Made by a program: the position numbers and the translations under genes. Positions 11,129 through 23,479 of a DNA stretch of 64,000 nucleotides are shown in pieces. The stretch comes from Magnolia sinica (lineage: Eukaryota > Streptophyta > Magnoliopsida > Magnoliales > Magnoliaceae), in NCBI RefSeq assembly GCF_029962835.1, contig NC_080573.1, positions 38,123,001 through 38,187,000 on the forward strand. The letters run 5' to 3'. The notes beneath the pieces were generated by a model. It saw only the letters and a program-made list of their open reading frames with translations, did no database searches and had not been told where the DNA came from. Within the stretch, counting starts at the first letter, position 1; each line of letters begins with the position of its first letter.

Positions 11129-12341
11129 ACAAGCAAAACCTTAGCTTAGTTCGATTAGCCCAAGCTTGAAATTCAGCCAACCCAAGAAAGATCGGGTCAA
11201 ATTATAGAAGCATTAACTTTTGGAATTTTGGGGAATTCAGTCAGCCAAAGGGGAAATTCGGCTAGCCAAATTATACTGTTCGGCTAGCTGAAGTTGACCT
11301 CAGGTCAGCAAAATTTTGGATAATCCTTATCCCGAGTAATCCGAAATCTATTAAACTGAATCCGGTGAACTTAGGCTAGTTGAAGCCTGTTTCGAGCTAA
11401 CCGAAGTTCTAAATTATTTGCTTATAATTTGAGTTCTTCCCTCATTCCGAATTACATAAGTTAATCATCAAAATTCTTCTGCAAGAGAGAAAGAAGCTCA
11501 AGTTATTAGCAAGCTATTAGACGGTATTTATAATTTATTTAAATAACTTTTTCAATTCCTTTTAATTTCAGATCTTCAAGTTTAAATCTAAGAGAGTAAA
11601 CTATACTCCTCTTTGAGATCTAAGAGAATTGAATTAAGTAGCTTTTGAGTTTAACATAATTAAAATCAATAGAGCCATAGACCCTTTCTATCTGACTTAA
11701 CACCGAACCATGTACATTTAAAAAAGAGGTCCTTCTGCTATAAGCTTCTGCTACATCTACGGTGAAGATAAGTATACCTTCTATAAACCCTTTTTAGGTT
11801 TTTCTAAGATTTCCTGTGAAAATCTCAATTAAGGTTTTGTCTGAGATAGCCTGGTAAAATCTCAGTTTAGGTTTTTATTGTGATAGCCCGTGAAAATCAT
11901 AAGGAATTATATCAGGTTATTAAGGTGATCCTGTGAAAACCTTTTCATAGTGAAAGCCAAAATTACAAAGGAAGTAATTTTGGGAGTGGAGTAGGTATGG
12001 TTGGTTTTGAAGCACCAAACCACTATAATTCTTCGTGCATGTGGTGAATGCTTTATTTTTATTTGTGGTGGATTAAATGTAATTAATTTCAGTTGTATGG
12101 TAAATGTTGTAATTCTTTAATTTACTCTTACAAGTTTGAGGTTTTGATTTTAAAGAAATTCGTAAAATAAGGTTGTCTTACTTACCTAAAACTTTAGGTG
12201 AATGCTACAAATTATTTAAAATAAAGGTTTCAATACTCAAACAATTGAGATCTTTGTTTTATTTAAATATTCAGCACTTGTTTCAATTATTTGGCATTGT
12301 CATATTCCCCCCCTCTAGGATACCGTAAGCTCTCATTTTCG
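11129..12341 (+). repeat. Truncated 5' LTR of the plus-strand copia
   Basis: Matches the 3' LTR from about 43880 to its end (for example GCCCAAGCTTGAAATTC against GCCCGAGCTTGAAATTC). The first ~450 bp of U3 are missing at the head-to-head junction. Ends in CTCTCATTTTCG, a damaged form of CTCTCCTTTTCA. The palindromic words at 11150-11400 (GGCTAGCC, GGCTAGCTGAAG) are of the same type as in the 3' LTR. Confidence 0.82.
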
Positions 12342-12343
12342 AG

Positions 12344-12355
12344 TGATATCAAAGC
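12344..12355 (+). other. Primer binding site (initiator-Met tRNA type)
   Basis: TGATATCAAAGC directly after the LTR terminus. One change from TGGTATCAAAGC in the other copy and two from the consensus TGGTATCAGAGC. Confidence 0.8.
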
Positions 12356-12412
12356 GAGTTGCTCTTTTTATTTTTTGGATTTACCTCCTTGAGCTAGATC
12401 CAGAGCTTTAAT

Positions 12413-14082
12413 ATGTCAAATTTTGAAAGCTTATCCATTACCAGGCCACCTCCTTTTAATGACTCTAATTATTCATACTAGAAAGCCATGATGAGAAATT
12501 TCCTCAAATCCTTAGATGAAAGTGTGTGGCAAGCCACTATATCTAAATGGATCTCTCCCATGATGGAAGTAGTAGCCGATGATGGAACCATATCAATGAA
12601 AGAAACCGCATTGCCTTTTGGACTATAATTCAGAAAAGTGAAGCAGTGCAAATGCAAAAGCCTTAAATGCTATAACTTTTGCTCTATCGCCTGATGAATT
12701 CAAAAGAATTATTTCTTGTGATACAGCTAAACAAGCATGAGATATTCTCGAAATGACACATGAAGGAAATATTATAGTAAAAAAAAATCTAAAATTCAAA
12801 TCCTCACAACCAAATTTGAGGAGATTCATATGGAAGAAAATGAGTCTTTCATGAACTTCTTTACAAAATTAAATGACATAGTAAATTCCATGTGAGGTCG
12901 TGAAGATAGAATCCCTAAAAGTAAGGTTTGTGCAAAAATACTGCGATCACTTCCTGATAGGTTTAATTCAAAGGTTACCACTATACAAGAATTAAGGGAT
13001 ACAAATGTTATGAAAGTTGAGGAGTTAGTTGGTTCTCTTTAAACTTGTGAGCTGAATTTCAAAGCTCCTAAAGTGAAGTCTATTGCTCTTAAATCTTCTA
13101 AATCTAATTCAAAAGAAACTAATGAAAATTCTGATCTTAAAGAAAACAATGATGATATGACAATGTTAGCAAAGAAATTTTATAGAATTTTTAAAAATAA
13201 GAAAAGAAAAGATTTTCAAAAACCATCTGATAAAAGAAAAAGAAAATCAAAATTTTAAAAATCTAAAACAAAAGACAATCAATGTTTCAACTGTTATGAA
13301 TATTGGCATTTGGTTCTAAATATCCTAAAAAATGATAAATTTAAAAGAAAAGGCATGATAGCTACTTGGGATAAATCATCAGAGTCTGAAACTAATTCTA
13401 AATATGATGAATCAGACCAAGAAAATGCAAATGATTTGAAAGCCTGTATGACGATAGCCAGACTCACTTCTTCAAATAGTTGTGATATGTCTGATAATGA
13501 AACTCCAAAAAAGTGACCCTGAAAATGAAGATGATCTTCAAGATGCTTATAATGCCCTATATAGAGAGAGTTGTAAAATTGCTGTCAAATTGAAAATTCA
13601 AAAAGGAAATTATGCTAAATTAAAATTAGAACTTGAAAAAGTTGTTTTAGAAAAATCTCATTTTTTTCGATTCTTTTGAAAAAATAAAATTAGATTTGAG
13701 TTTAAAGTCTTCCGAATTGCAAAAACTTAAAACCGAAAATGAGAAACTAAAACTTAAAGTTTCTTCCCTTCAGAGTTCAAAGGACACTTAGAAATATGCC
13801 CTTAGTGACCATAAACTTGAAAAATTGTTAACCTCATCGAAGTGATGTAGTGACAAGTCTGGTTTGGGTTATATTAAAAATAACTCTTTAAAACATAAAG
13901 ATTCTACTCCTACCTTTGTAAAAGGAGAATCCTCGAACTCTAAAGCTAAGACTCTAAGAGATTCAAATTGTAAAAGGAATGACTTCAAAAATTCAAAATA
14001 TTTTCAAGTCTCTAAAATAAATAATAAGGCCATCAGCTCTAAACATTAAAGAAATAAGAAACCTCCTTTAGCTGAAAAAATT
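12413..14082 (+). pseudogene. Copia gag remnant with damaged zinc knuckle
   Basis: Starts with MSNFESLSITRPPPFNDS at 12413 and continues in shifting frames through DESVWQATISKW. Shorter open pieces lie at 13073-13258 (Lys-rich), 13310-13516 (acidic, Ser-rich), 13482-13679 (coiled-coil part) and 13864-14049. The zinc knuckle reads CFNCYEYWHLVLNI near 13284: the two first Cys and the His remain, but the last Cys is gone and Gly is Trp. Several stops and frameshifts interrupt it. Confidence 0.8.
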
Positions 14083-15480
14083 GTGGACTTGCTTAAAGAT
14101 CTATTGAAATCTGATTCGAAAAAGATTAGAGTATATAAAAAAAGGAAAAATCCTAACCCCCAAACAAAGCAAAAAACAAGAGATCCTCCTAAACCTAAAA
14201 CCGTAATGAAATGGGTTTCAAAGGTTAAGTGTCTTGTTGCTTACACAGCTTTCAAAGCTATTAGCCATTCAAGATGGTACTTGGATAGTGGATGTTCGAG
14301 ACACATGACAGGTGATAAGGATATATTCTCAAACATCAACAAAGTAAATGGCGGCTCAGTTACATTCGGAGATGGAAGCAACTGCAAGATAATTAGCCAA
14401 GGTAATGTACAACTTCCTAATTTAGCTCTCTTTGAAAATGTTCTATATGTTGAAGAATTAAAAAGTAATCTTTTGAGCATATCTCAGATCTATTATAATA
14501 AACATAGTGTAAAATTTTCAGATCATGGATGTGAGATTATAAATGAGAAAGGAAGTGTAATATTAAATGGTTGCAGAACGTCTGAAAATTGTTACATAAT
14601 TGATAACTCTTACTCAACAAAACATTCACATTACATGGTCCAAACAAATGAGACCGAACTATGGCATAAACGTCTTGGACATGTAAACTATAGAGATCTA
14701 TATAAATTGAGCAAAAGAGATCACTTACGTGGCCTACCCAAACTGAAAAAGATAGAAAAAGTTTGTGGCGCATGTCAAATTAGCAAGCAAATTAAGAGTA
14801 GTGACAAGAAAGTGAACTCCTTAGCCATAGCTAGACCTCTTGAACTTCTCCATATGGATTTAGTCAGACCAACTAGTACAGAGAGTAGAGGCAGAAAGAA
14901 ATATTTTCTGGTTGTAGTCAATGACTACACTAGATATACTTGGGTAGCCTTTTTAAGAGAAAAAACAGATACTATTGATGAAGTAAGAAAATTTTTAAAA
15001 CGTATCTAGAGTGAAAAAGAGTTATCTGTGGTCAAAATTAAAAGTGATCATGGTACCGAATTTGAAAATAATAATTATGAGAAATGCTGCAATGATCATG
15101 GAATATTGTATAAATTTTATGCTCCAATAACACCTCAACAAAATGAAATTATTGAAAGAAAAAATAAAATTCTTCAAGAGATGGCTAGTATAATGCTAAA
15201 TCGCATGAACCTACCAAAAAACTTATGAGCTGAAGTTGTTAATACTGCATGCTATATAATTAATTGTGTTTATATTAGAAAAACTAAAAACAAAACAACT
15301 TATGAATTATGGTTTAATAAAAAGCTTACAGTTAAATATTTTTAAACTTTTGGAAGCAAATGCTTTATTTTACGTGACCAAGAAAATCTGAAAAGTTTGG
15401 AAGCCAAGAGCGATGAGAGAATATTTCTAGACTATGCTCTAAACAGGCGGGCATATCGTGTCCTTAACAAAAGAGCTGGG
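14083..15480 (+). pseudogene. Copia protease-integrase, 308-codon open segment then broken
   Basis: 14083-15009 is open for 308 codons. It carries the protease active site WYLDSGCSRHMTGD (about residues 65-80), the GAG-pre-integrase phrase ELWHKRLGHVNYRDLYKLSK with its two His, the paired Cys of VCGACQ, and the start of the integrase core LELLHMDLVRP. The motif DDYTR is NDYTR here. A stop at 15007 is followed in the next piece (15028-15228) by KSDHGTEFENNN (second catalytic Asp) and IIERKNKILQEMAS (catalytic Glu). The DD-E residues are thus visible but lie in two separate frames. The remaining integrase C-terminus to about 15480 is interrupted. Confidence 0.85.
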
Positions 15481-15729
15481 TGATATAAGAATCTATAAAT
15501 GTTGTGATAGATGATTAACAGATCATACCCAGTCCTAATCAACATGATGATGATGATGTCAATGTGATTAATATAATTAACTCTTCATCTAAATCAGATA
15601 ATACTGAGTTAAGGTTAGTCAAAGATCATCCGACTAATCAAATACTTGGTAACCTTTGCACTAGCATTCAGACAAGAAAACAACTAGAAAATATATGTAA
15701 TCATGCTTGCTTTACTTCCTAAATTGAAC

Positions 15730-17190
15730 CAAGTAATGTAAATGAAGCACTTGTCAATGAAAGTTGGATTAATGCCATGCAAGAAGAATTAAATCAATTC
15801 ATTTGAAATGATGTGTGGTATTTGGTTTCTAAACCAACTGATAAACATATGATTGGAACCAAGTGAATTTTTAAGAATAAAACTAATGAAATGGGAACAT
15901 TATTAGAAATAAGGCACGACTAGTTGTACAAGGGTATATTAAAATAGAATGTATTGATTATGATGAAACCTTTGCACCAGCTGGGCACCTTGAATTAATC
16001 AGATTATTTATTTCCATTGCATGCAATAAAAAATTTAAATTTTATCAAATGGATGTCAAAAGTGCTTTTTTAAACGATGATTTAAATGAGGAAGTATATG
16101 TTGAACAACTAAAGGATTTTAAAGATCCCAAATTTCAAATCATGTTTACTATCTTGAAACAAGCTCCCAGCGCTTAGGATAAGAAATTGACTAAATTCTT
16201 ACTAAGTCATAATTTTGTTATAGGCAGTGTTAACAAAACTCTATTCATTAAGAAATATAATAAATAGATCCTAATAGCTCAATTATATGGTGACAGTATT
16301 ATTTATAGATCTACATGCGCTAACCTATCTACTCAGTTTGTAGATCTAATGAAATCTAAATTTGAAATAAGTATGGTCAGCGAACTAAACTATTTTCTTT
16401 GATTATAAGTCAAATAATTTGAAGATGAAATGTTCATCTCATAGACTAAATATACATTGAAATTTGTAAAAAGGTTTGGCTTTGAGAATGGTAAGAATTT
16501 CGATACTCCAATGAGTACGACTCTTAAACTCTCAAAAGATTAATCATGTAGAAGTATATAATCTAGACTATACCAAAGTATGATTGGTAGTCTTCTATAC
16601 TTAACTGCTAGTAGACCTGATATTGCATTTAGTGTTGGAATATGTGCTAGATATCAATCAGATCCTAAAGAATCACACTTAAATATTATTAAATGGATAA
16701 TCAGATATATTACAAGTTCTGAGAACTTAGGTCTATGGTATCCACATGATACGTCTATACAAATTTTTGGTTATACAGATGCTAACTGGAAAGAAAATAT
16801 TGATGATGGAAAATCTACTAACGGTGGATGTTTCTATGTTGGAAACTGCTTAGTATCTTGGTTCAGCAAGAAACAAAATTTCGTATCTCTTTACTGCTGA
16901 AGTTGAATATATTCAGAAGGAAATACTTACACTCAGCTAATATGAATGAAAAGAATGCTAGCCGACTATGGAATTACGCAAGATACAATGACTTTATATT
17001 GCGATAATTCAAGTACAATAAAAACCTCTGAAAATCTAATTTAACATTCTCGTACAAAACATATCGACATCTGAGACCATTATATTCGAGAATTAGTTGA
17101 AGACAATTCTATCATGCTGGAATACATTCAAAATGAGAAGCATCTTATAGATATACTAACTAAGCCGCCTCACAAAGTTAAATTTATAAA
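15730..17190 (+). pseudogene. Copia reverse transcriptase / RNase H remnant
   Basis: Begins with NEALVNESWINAMQEELNQF (RT N-terminus), then moves between frames. The best open piece, 16580-16900, has IGSLLYLTASRPDIAFSVGI and GYTDANWKENIDDGKSTNGG, which is the RNase H core. The RT YxDD region is damaged, and many stops are present. The C-terminal RNase H part runs to about 17190, 17 bp before the insertion of the Athila-like element. Confidence 0.82.
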
Positions 17191-17201
17191 TTTGAAGCAT
17201 G

Positions 17202-17206
17202 ATATT
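17202..17206. other. Target-site duplication ATATT, left copy
   Basis: ATATT directly before the Athila LTR terminus TGTTTACAACCCC. The same five bases follow the right LTR at 41552-41556. Confidence 0.85.
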
Positions 17207-17970
17207 TGTTTACAACCCCAAGTGTAGGGTCGCGATGTAGTAATAACTTGATGAGGCCGAGGTCGAATCCATAGGGACTAAACTTGTATATATTATGAAA
17301 ATAACTAGAACTAGAAGAAAATCTAAATCTAAATCTGGAATATAATGGAGTAATTGTAAATGAAATTTCAATAATCAAAAGGAAAGTAGGGTGCCAAGGA
17401 TCCACTTGTAGGTATCAGGATGCTACCTTACTTAATTCAAGGAACACAATTGAAATTGGAGTCCTATCCTATCCAATTGGAAGATAAAGTAATTAAATCA
17501 AATCTCTAAACTTTTCATTGACCTAATCCTCAATGAAGGAGTATTGTGAGAATTAGAAGAGATTTCATCACCCTACCATGCCTAAGAGACAATGGTGAAC
17601 AACAGGATTTACCAATCTCATAATCTCAAAACAGAAAAATAAGATATCCAAAGCTATCACAACATTTATTATAATTTGAGTCACAATAAATCATAGAAAA
17701 CTGAAAATATTCCTTTAATATCAAACTATAAGTCAATAAGGTTAAAAAAAATAAGAATCAAAGCAAGAAAATCAACCCAACACACTATAAGCTTTACCTC
17801 TTAGCCTTAGCTAAGAGGTTTAGCCAACTATAAACATGATTGGATCTGAAACAATAAAAGAAAGCATTAAAAATAGAAAAGGAAAGAAGAAAAACTCTTG
17901 GGAGGTTGCTCCACCCTTTGGCTCTGCTTTTTAAAACATAATTCATGTTTAAAAGTCCTTGAAAAATCTG

Positions 17971-17978
17971 TTTTTATA
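17971..17978 (-). promoter_or_regulatory. Probable LTR TATA box
   Basis: Minus-strand AAAGCTATAAAAACAG. The matching place in the partner LTR (40845-40852) reads AAGTTATAAATATGAG. The palindromic-word array lies directly upstream in minus orientation. Confidence 0.6.
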
Positions 17979-18045
17979 GCTTTGTCCGTCTAATTTCAGA
18001 AAACCGCCTCAAATTTATGCACTTCATGTAACTCTGCGTGACACC

Positions 18046-18460
18046 TTCGATGTCATCGAACAACCTCCGATGTCATCGAATGTAACTTGAATTCAAAAGT
18101 CGAGCCTTTTCGCACTACATAACGCCTTTTGCACTGCGTAACTCTTCATGTCATCAAACGTACCTTCTATGTCATCGAACTGCCTTCAATGTCATCGAAA
18201 TGCCTTCAATAAATCAAGAATGTGTACAGAGTGTTCTAACGAGTTGTTCCAAAAATTCACAAAAATCTCGATGTCATCGAATTGCTTTTGAGGTCATCGA
18301 GCAATCAAACAAGTCTTCGATGTCATCGAGAACTGTATGCAATTTTTCCAGCAACAAAACTTAATTTTCTGTAATTTTTCGATGTCATCGACCGGTGGTC
18401 AATGTCATCGAACACTGGCCTTGATATCATTGACCGGTGGTCGATGACATAGACAGTGAA
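18046..18460 (-). repeat. Array of CGATGTCATCG words in the Athila LTR
   Basis: About a dozen copies of TCGATGTCATCGA and one- or two-base variants (CAATGTCATCGA, CTATGTCATCGA, TGATATCATTGA, CGATGACATAGA), spaced 8-45 bp apart. The word is an odd palindrome, CGATG-T-CATCG. It lies upstream of the LTR TATA box. The partner LTR has fewer words at 40917-41260. Confidence 0.75.
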
Positions 18461-18750
18461 TTTCAGTTTCTGTGAATTTCTGCACTTTGCAATTTCGACT
18501 TCCTTCCTTCTCCACTAGGTTTCCTTAGATCTTTGGGTCTTGAAATCTTCAATCCTAGTCTCTTAAAATCCATTCTTTGCCTTAATGATTCTTGAGCATC
18601 AAATCTATGCTTTTAACATTCTTTTCAATCCAAGCTTTCAGATTCACCTCGCAATACAAACATGTATAAAATATACCCATTAAGAATTATCATGTTCATA
18701 AAACCATGATATAAACAGAGGGAAATATGCAATATTTGACACTCAAAACA

Positions 18751-20000
18751 CCACCAAACCAGTATTTTGCTAGTCCCGAGTAAAACATACGTGACATAAT
18801 CTTCAATTCTCAATGTTCAACTTCTTTAAGAAAACAATCTTTTGTACAAAGAAGTATGAATGAATATAATTTAAAGAAGTGAGAGTGAACTTTTGAAAAC
18901 ATAGAGCCGAATCACATAAGCAATCAATCAAATATGTTCTCCATCAATCACTTAGGAGCATAAGTTCATATATCAAGTTTTTCAATGTGCTCGGTGAATT
19001 TTAACTTACTTTCCATAAAAATACTATTATTTCATTTCATAATATTAGCCACGCTCATCATCGCAGTATTGATTGAATAATCAAGTGTTGATTCCGAACT
19101 TATCCCATTTTTTTTTTCAGTTTTGATTTTATATCAATGGTCACTTTTATTTATTCATTCTTTTCACTTTTTTTATTCTTTTCATTCTTTTCTAGTCTTT
19201 TCATCATACATGACCTTTTTCGATTTCTCTATTTTTAATTAATTCTTTTCATCTTTTTAAGGTGGATAAAATTCTCTAGACATAATTCACAACATCTATC
19301 AATGATTCACATACTAAAAATCAAAAATTCTGAGCACAATTCACAAAAAATAAATTGAATGTGTCTTGTGATTTAGGTCAACATGATATTCAAACTTCCT
19401 CTTAGTCAATTAAATGAGAGAACAGAAGTGATAGTCTACTTAGTTGATCAAACTCCAACAATTCAAAATTCAATCTTTATCTTATCATCAAACTCAGAGC
19501 ATTCTTAAATGCACAAACTTTTGTTTTCCAAATAGTTCTTTTTATTGAGAAATTGAAAATTTTCAACAATTTTTTCTCAAAGACTTAAGAAAATACTAAT
19601 TAGTTTACCTAATCCACACCTCCCAACCTAAAATGTATATTATCCTCAATGTAAAAGATATAAACATGCAATGCACATGAGACAATGAAAAGAAAGGAGT
19701 AGTGATGGAAAGGTAGTACATGAAGAAGTAGAATTGAAGCTTTTCTAAAGTTCTTAACATGTAGATGGGTTAGCATGAATATCAAACTTATTGAAAAATA
19801 AACTATCATAATCCTAAATACTATGAAAGCAATAAACCTAACTACATCTCCATAGACTAGGAAGTCAACCCTGGTACATATGATCAATTAGAGGTATGGA
19901 CATATCCTCTGAGTTAAACTTCTCAACAAATGGATTTAGACGATGTCCATTTACTTAGAAAATATTACCATTTGTCAGATTCTTTATCTCGATGGCCCTA
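18751..20000 (-). other. Spacer between Athila integrase and 3' LTR, no gene recognised
   Basis: In Athila elements an env-like ORF may lie here. I see only short open pieces (18625-18813 overlaps the LTR; 19609-19887, 92 codons, hydrophobic) without recognisable motifs, and a TTCATTCTTTTC-rich pyrimidine tract at about 19140-19260. The phrase CTCGGGACTAGCAAAATACT (minus strand, ~18765-18785) and a short purine stretch precede the LTR as the likely PPT region. Confidence 0.5.
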
Positions 20001-20009
20001 TGAGGATAG

Positions 20010-21259
20010 ACATTAGTAACAATGTAGGGGCCGATCCAACGAGATCTAAGCTTACCCAGAAAAAGATTTAACCGAGAATTATACAAGATGACTTTTTAAC
20101 CGATTAGAATGATTTTCGAAGGATGTTCCGGTCATGAAACACGTTCATCCTTTCCTTGTAAATTCTCGAGTTCTCATATGTGTCGTTCCGGATTTCATCG
20201 AGTTCATTTAATTAAAGTTTTCGTAGTGAGCCAACATTGTCCAAGTTAAAATTCAGATTTTTGATAGCCCAGTAGGCTTTATGTTCTAACTCCACAGGCA
20301 GGTGGCAAGTTTTTCTATAAATGAGTCTAAAGGGAGACATTCTAATGAGGGTCTTAAAAGCTATACGGTAAGCCCATAAAGCATCGGTCAAGTGGATTAA
20401 TCAATCCTTACGGTCATGGTTAACCATTTTTTTCAGAATTTATTTAATTTTCCTATTGAAAAGCTTAGCTTACCCACTTGTCTGCGTGTGGTATGGAGTG
20501 CCTACTTTGTGAGACATGTCATATTTCTTCATTAAGTTCTCGAATGGCTTATTACAAAAGTGCAACCCTCCATTATTAATGATGGCTCGAGGCGTTTCAA
20601 ACTGAAAAATGATGTTTTCTTTTAAGAACCTAATGACCATTCGATAATTAATGTTTTGTCATGGGATTGCTTCAACCCACTTAGTGTCATAGTCTAATTC
20701 TAATAAAATATAATTATTTCCAAAGGATTGGGGGAATGACCCCATGAAATCGATGCCTCAACAATCAAATGCTTCAATGATAAGAATTGGGTTGAGTGAC
20801 ATCATATTTTGATGGGATAATCCTCCTAATTTCTGATAATGCTCACTAGCTTTACAAAACTCATGATATCTTTGAACATAGTGGGCCAGTAAAAGCCCCA
20901 CTACAGAATTTTAGCCATGGTCTTTTTAACAGAAAAGTGATCACCACAGGCCTAAGAGTGACAAAAGGAGATGGCACTCTGATGTTCATTATCTGGCACA
21001 CATCTCCTTAGACTTTAGTCTGGACAATATTTAAATAGATAAGGATCATCCCGAAAAAACTTACAGACCTTGGCGAATTTTTTGTCTTATCTTGCGCAGT
21101 CCAATATGTCGGTGTGGAAATTGTGGCAAGATAATTTACAATGTCGGCAAGCCAAGGTAATTGTGAAGGTTTAAACAATTGTTCATTAGGGAACATGTTG
21201 TTTATTAATGTCGGCTTAAGAGAATCGGGGAGATCAAGTCTCGAGATGTGGTCAGCCAC
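20010..21259 (-). pseudogene. Athila-like integrase remnant
   Basis: The open piece 21008-21259 starts with MADHISRLDLPDS and PWLADIVNYLA, the normal junction between RNase H and the integrase zinc-binding domain. Further left, CGDHFSVKKTMAKIL followed by GFYWPTMFKDI corresponds to the zinc-finger region, and [17 protein letters not shown] to the first catalytic Asp. The second catalytic Asp has become Asn (RAIINNGGLHFCN near 20580, normally SDGG). With several stops and this change, the enzyme is not functional. Confidence 0.8.
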
Positions 21260-22440
21260 TACATTCTCTACTCCATTTTGTCTCTTATTTCTATGTCGGA
21301 TTCTTGGAGTAGAAGGATCTATCTTATCAAGTAGGACTTAGCATAATTCTTTAAAAGAAGGTACTTCAGCGCCGCATGATCATTATAAATGATGATCTTG
21401 GATCCGATCATGTAGGACCTAAATTTGTCCAAAACAAATACTACGGCTAAGGGTTCCTTCTCCATAGTAAGTTAGTTTACTTGGGTGGAATTTAGAGTTT
21501 TACTCGCATAGTGAATCACATAGGACTTCTTCTCTTTTCTTTGGCCTAATACCGCCCCAATAGAATAGTCAGATGCATCTCACATAATCTCAAAAGATAT
21601 TCTCCAATTGGATGGCTGCATGATAGGTGCGGTAGTCAACATGCCTTTAAGCTTAGTGAAAGCTTCTTGGCATTGCTAAGTCCACTCGTATGGTACATCC
21701 TTTTGAAGTAGATTACATAAAGGACGAGAGAGGTAGGTAAAGTCCTTTATAAATCATCTATAAAATCCAGTGTATCCTAGGAAGGATCACACGTCACGTA
21801 TGCTCTTGGGTATAGGTAGGTTACAGATAAGGTCAATTTTGGCCTTATCTACCTTAATTCCCTTAGACAAAATTATATGTTCAAGCACTATTCCCTTAGG
21901 AACCATAAAATGATATTTTTCCCATTTCAAAACCAAATTCTTTTCTTCACATCGCTTCAGCACATTTTTAAGATTTTTCAGACACTTGCTGAAGGATAGA
22001 CTAAAAAGAGAGAAGTCATCCATGAAGACCTCTAAATATTACCCCACCATATCAGAAAATATGCTCAACATGCATTGCTGAAAAGTGGCGAGGGCATTAC
22101 ACAGTCCAAATGGCATCCTTCGGTAAGCAAAGGTGCCAAAGGGACATATGAATGTTGTCTTTTCTTGATCTTCAAGGGATATCTCTATCTGATTATAGCC
22201 CGAATATCTGTCAAGGAAACAATAGTAAGAGTGACCAGCTAGCCTTTCCAAAATTTGATCAATGAAGGTTAAAAGAAAGTGGTCATTCCTTGTGACGGTA
22301 TTTAATTTTCTATAGTCAATGCACATTCTCCAACCATTAATAACTCTAGTTGGCATAAGTTCATTGTTGACATTGGCTACGATGGTGATTCCAGACTTCT
22401 TGGGAACTACTTAAGTTGGACTCACCCATTGACTATCTAA
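21260..22440 (-). pseudogene. Athila-like reverse transcriptase and RNase H remnant
   Basis: The RT core is open in 22039-22356: WRMCIDYRKLNTVTRNDHF, FLDRYSGYNQIEI and FGTFAYRRMPFGLCNALATF. The next piece 21787-22023 begins at MDDFSLFSLSF, which contains the catalytic DD, and continues with EKYHFMVPKGIVLEHIILSK. A frameshift or stop separates the two near 22030. The RNase H part (about 21260-21780) is readable only in fragments. Confidence 0.85.
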
Positions 22441-23430
22441 TATAGGTTATATGATACCTATATTCAATAATTTAAGTACCTCTGCCTTAATTACTTTCTT
22501 CATGTTTGGATTTAATCGATGTTGTAGTTGTCGAAAGGTTTTCACATTATCCTCAAGATGAATACGGTGAGTACAAATCAACGGGTCAATTCCCTTGAGG
22601 TCCGCAATCGACCATCCAGTGGCTCCTTTATGCTCAATGAGAGTGAAAATAAGCATACTCTCCTGTTCTTTTTCAAGATGGGAAGAAATCACTACCGAAT
22701 ATGTCTCATCTTGATCTAAGTAAACATATTTAAGATCAGTGGGTAAAGGTTTTAGGTTAAGCTTCGGTGCTTTGAGGCTAGACGGCAGAGGTATTACATC
22801 GGTTTGGGACAATTTCTCAAATTGTGGCTTCCACCTTTTAACTTCAAGTACCGGCACAGAATCAAGTAAGGCATCCATCTCCCTTAATCATGTCATCATC
22901 TAAATCAGGAGAGTGGGCTAAGTACGTCTCTAGAGTGTCAGAGTATAGAGTCAAAAGTGTTCTATCTTCCATGAATCTATCAAGTTAATATCATGGATAT
23001 CATCAACATCCTCTAATTGTTTTCTCATGTTGAAAAAGATATTGAGCTCCGATATCATATTTTTGAAAAATAAATTCATATTTTCATTCCTACAATTAAT
23101 GATTGCATTTGATGTAGCAAGGAATAGACGACCAAGAATGACGAAAATTTGAGTGCTCATATCTATGATGGGTTGAGTATCCAAGACAATAAAGTTTACT
23201 GGATGGTAGAATTTATCAACCTGGACTAACACATTCTCAATCATCCCTCTCGGTACACAAACTGAGTGATCGGCTAGTTGTAATGTGATTCGAGTGGGTT
23301 TTAATTCACCTAAACCCAATTGTTTGTAAACTGAGTAAGGGATCAGATTTACACTCGCCCCTAGGTCAAGAAGTGCATGCTCAATCTGGTGATTCTCATT
23401 TATATAGGTGATAGTTAGGCTACCAGGATC
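22440..23430 (-). pseudogene. Athila-like protease and protease-RT linker remnant
   Basis: 22951-23319 reads MGLGELKPTRITLQLADHSV, then PRGMIENVLVQVDKFYHPVNFIVLD-type sequence, the flap and second half of the gypsy-type aspartic protease. The active site itself would lie just upstream (near 23330-23400), where DLGASVNLIP-like sequence can be followed in part. 22447-22878 is the linker to RT, with the phrase LKPLPTDLKYVYL. Frames are broken at several places. Confidence 0.75.
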
Positions 23431-23479
23431 TTTATATTTTTATTGCACATCTTGTTTCAGGATGAAACTCGCCTTTTCT

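Larger units (their letters stand above)
17207..18750 (-). repeat. 3' LTR of the Athila-like element
   Basis: About 1,544 bp, from TGTTTACAACCCCAAGTG to TTTGACACTCAAAACA. Partner of 40110-41551 (~1,442 bp). Carries the TATA box at 17971-17978 and the CGATGTCATCGA array at 18046-18460. It is about 100 bp longer than its partner, largely because of additional array words. Confidence 0.88.

Noticed and set aside
18046..18460. CRISPR-like array
   Set aside because: The CGATGTCATCG words are only ~13 bp, vary from copy to copy and have spacers of 8-45 bp of unequal length. They lie in an LTR of a plant retrotransposon.
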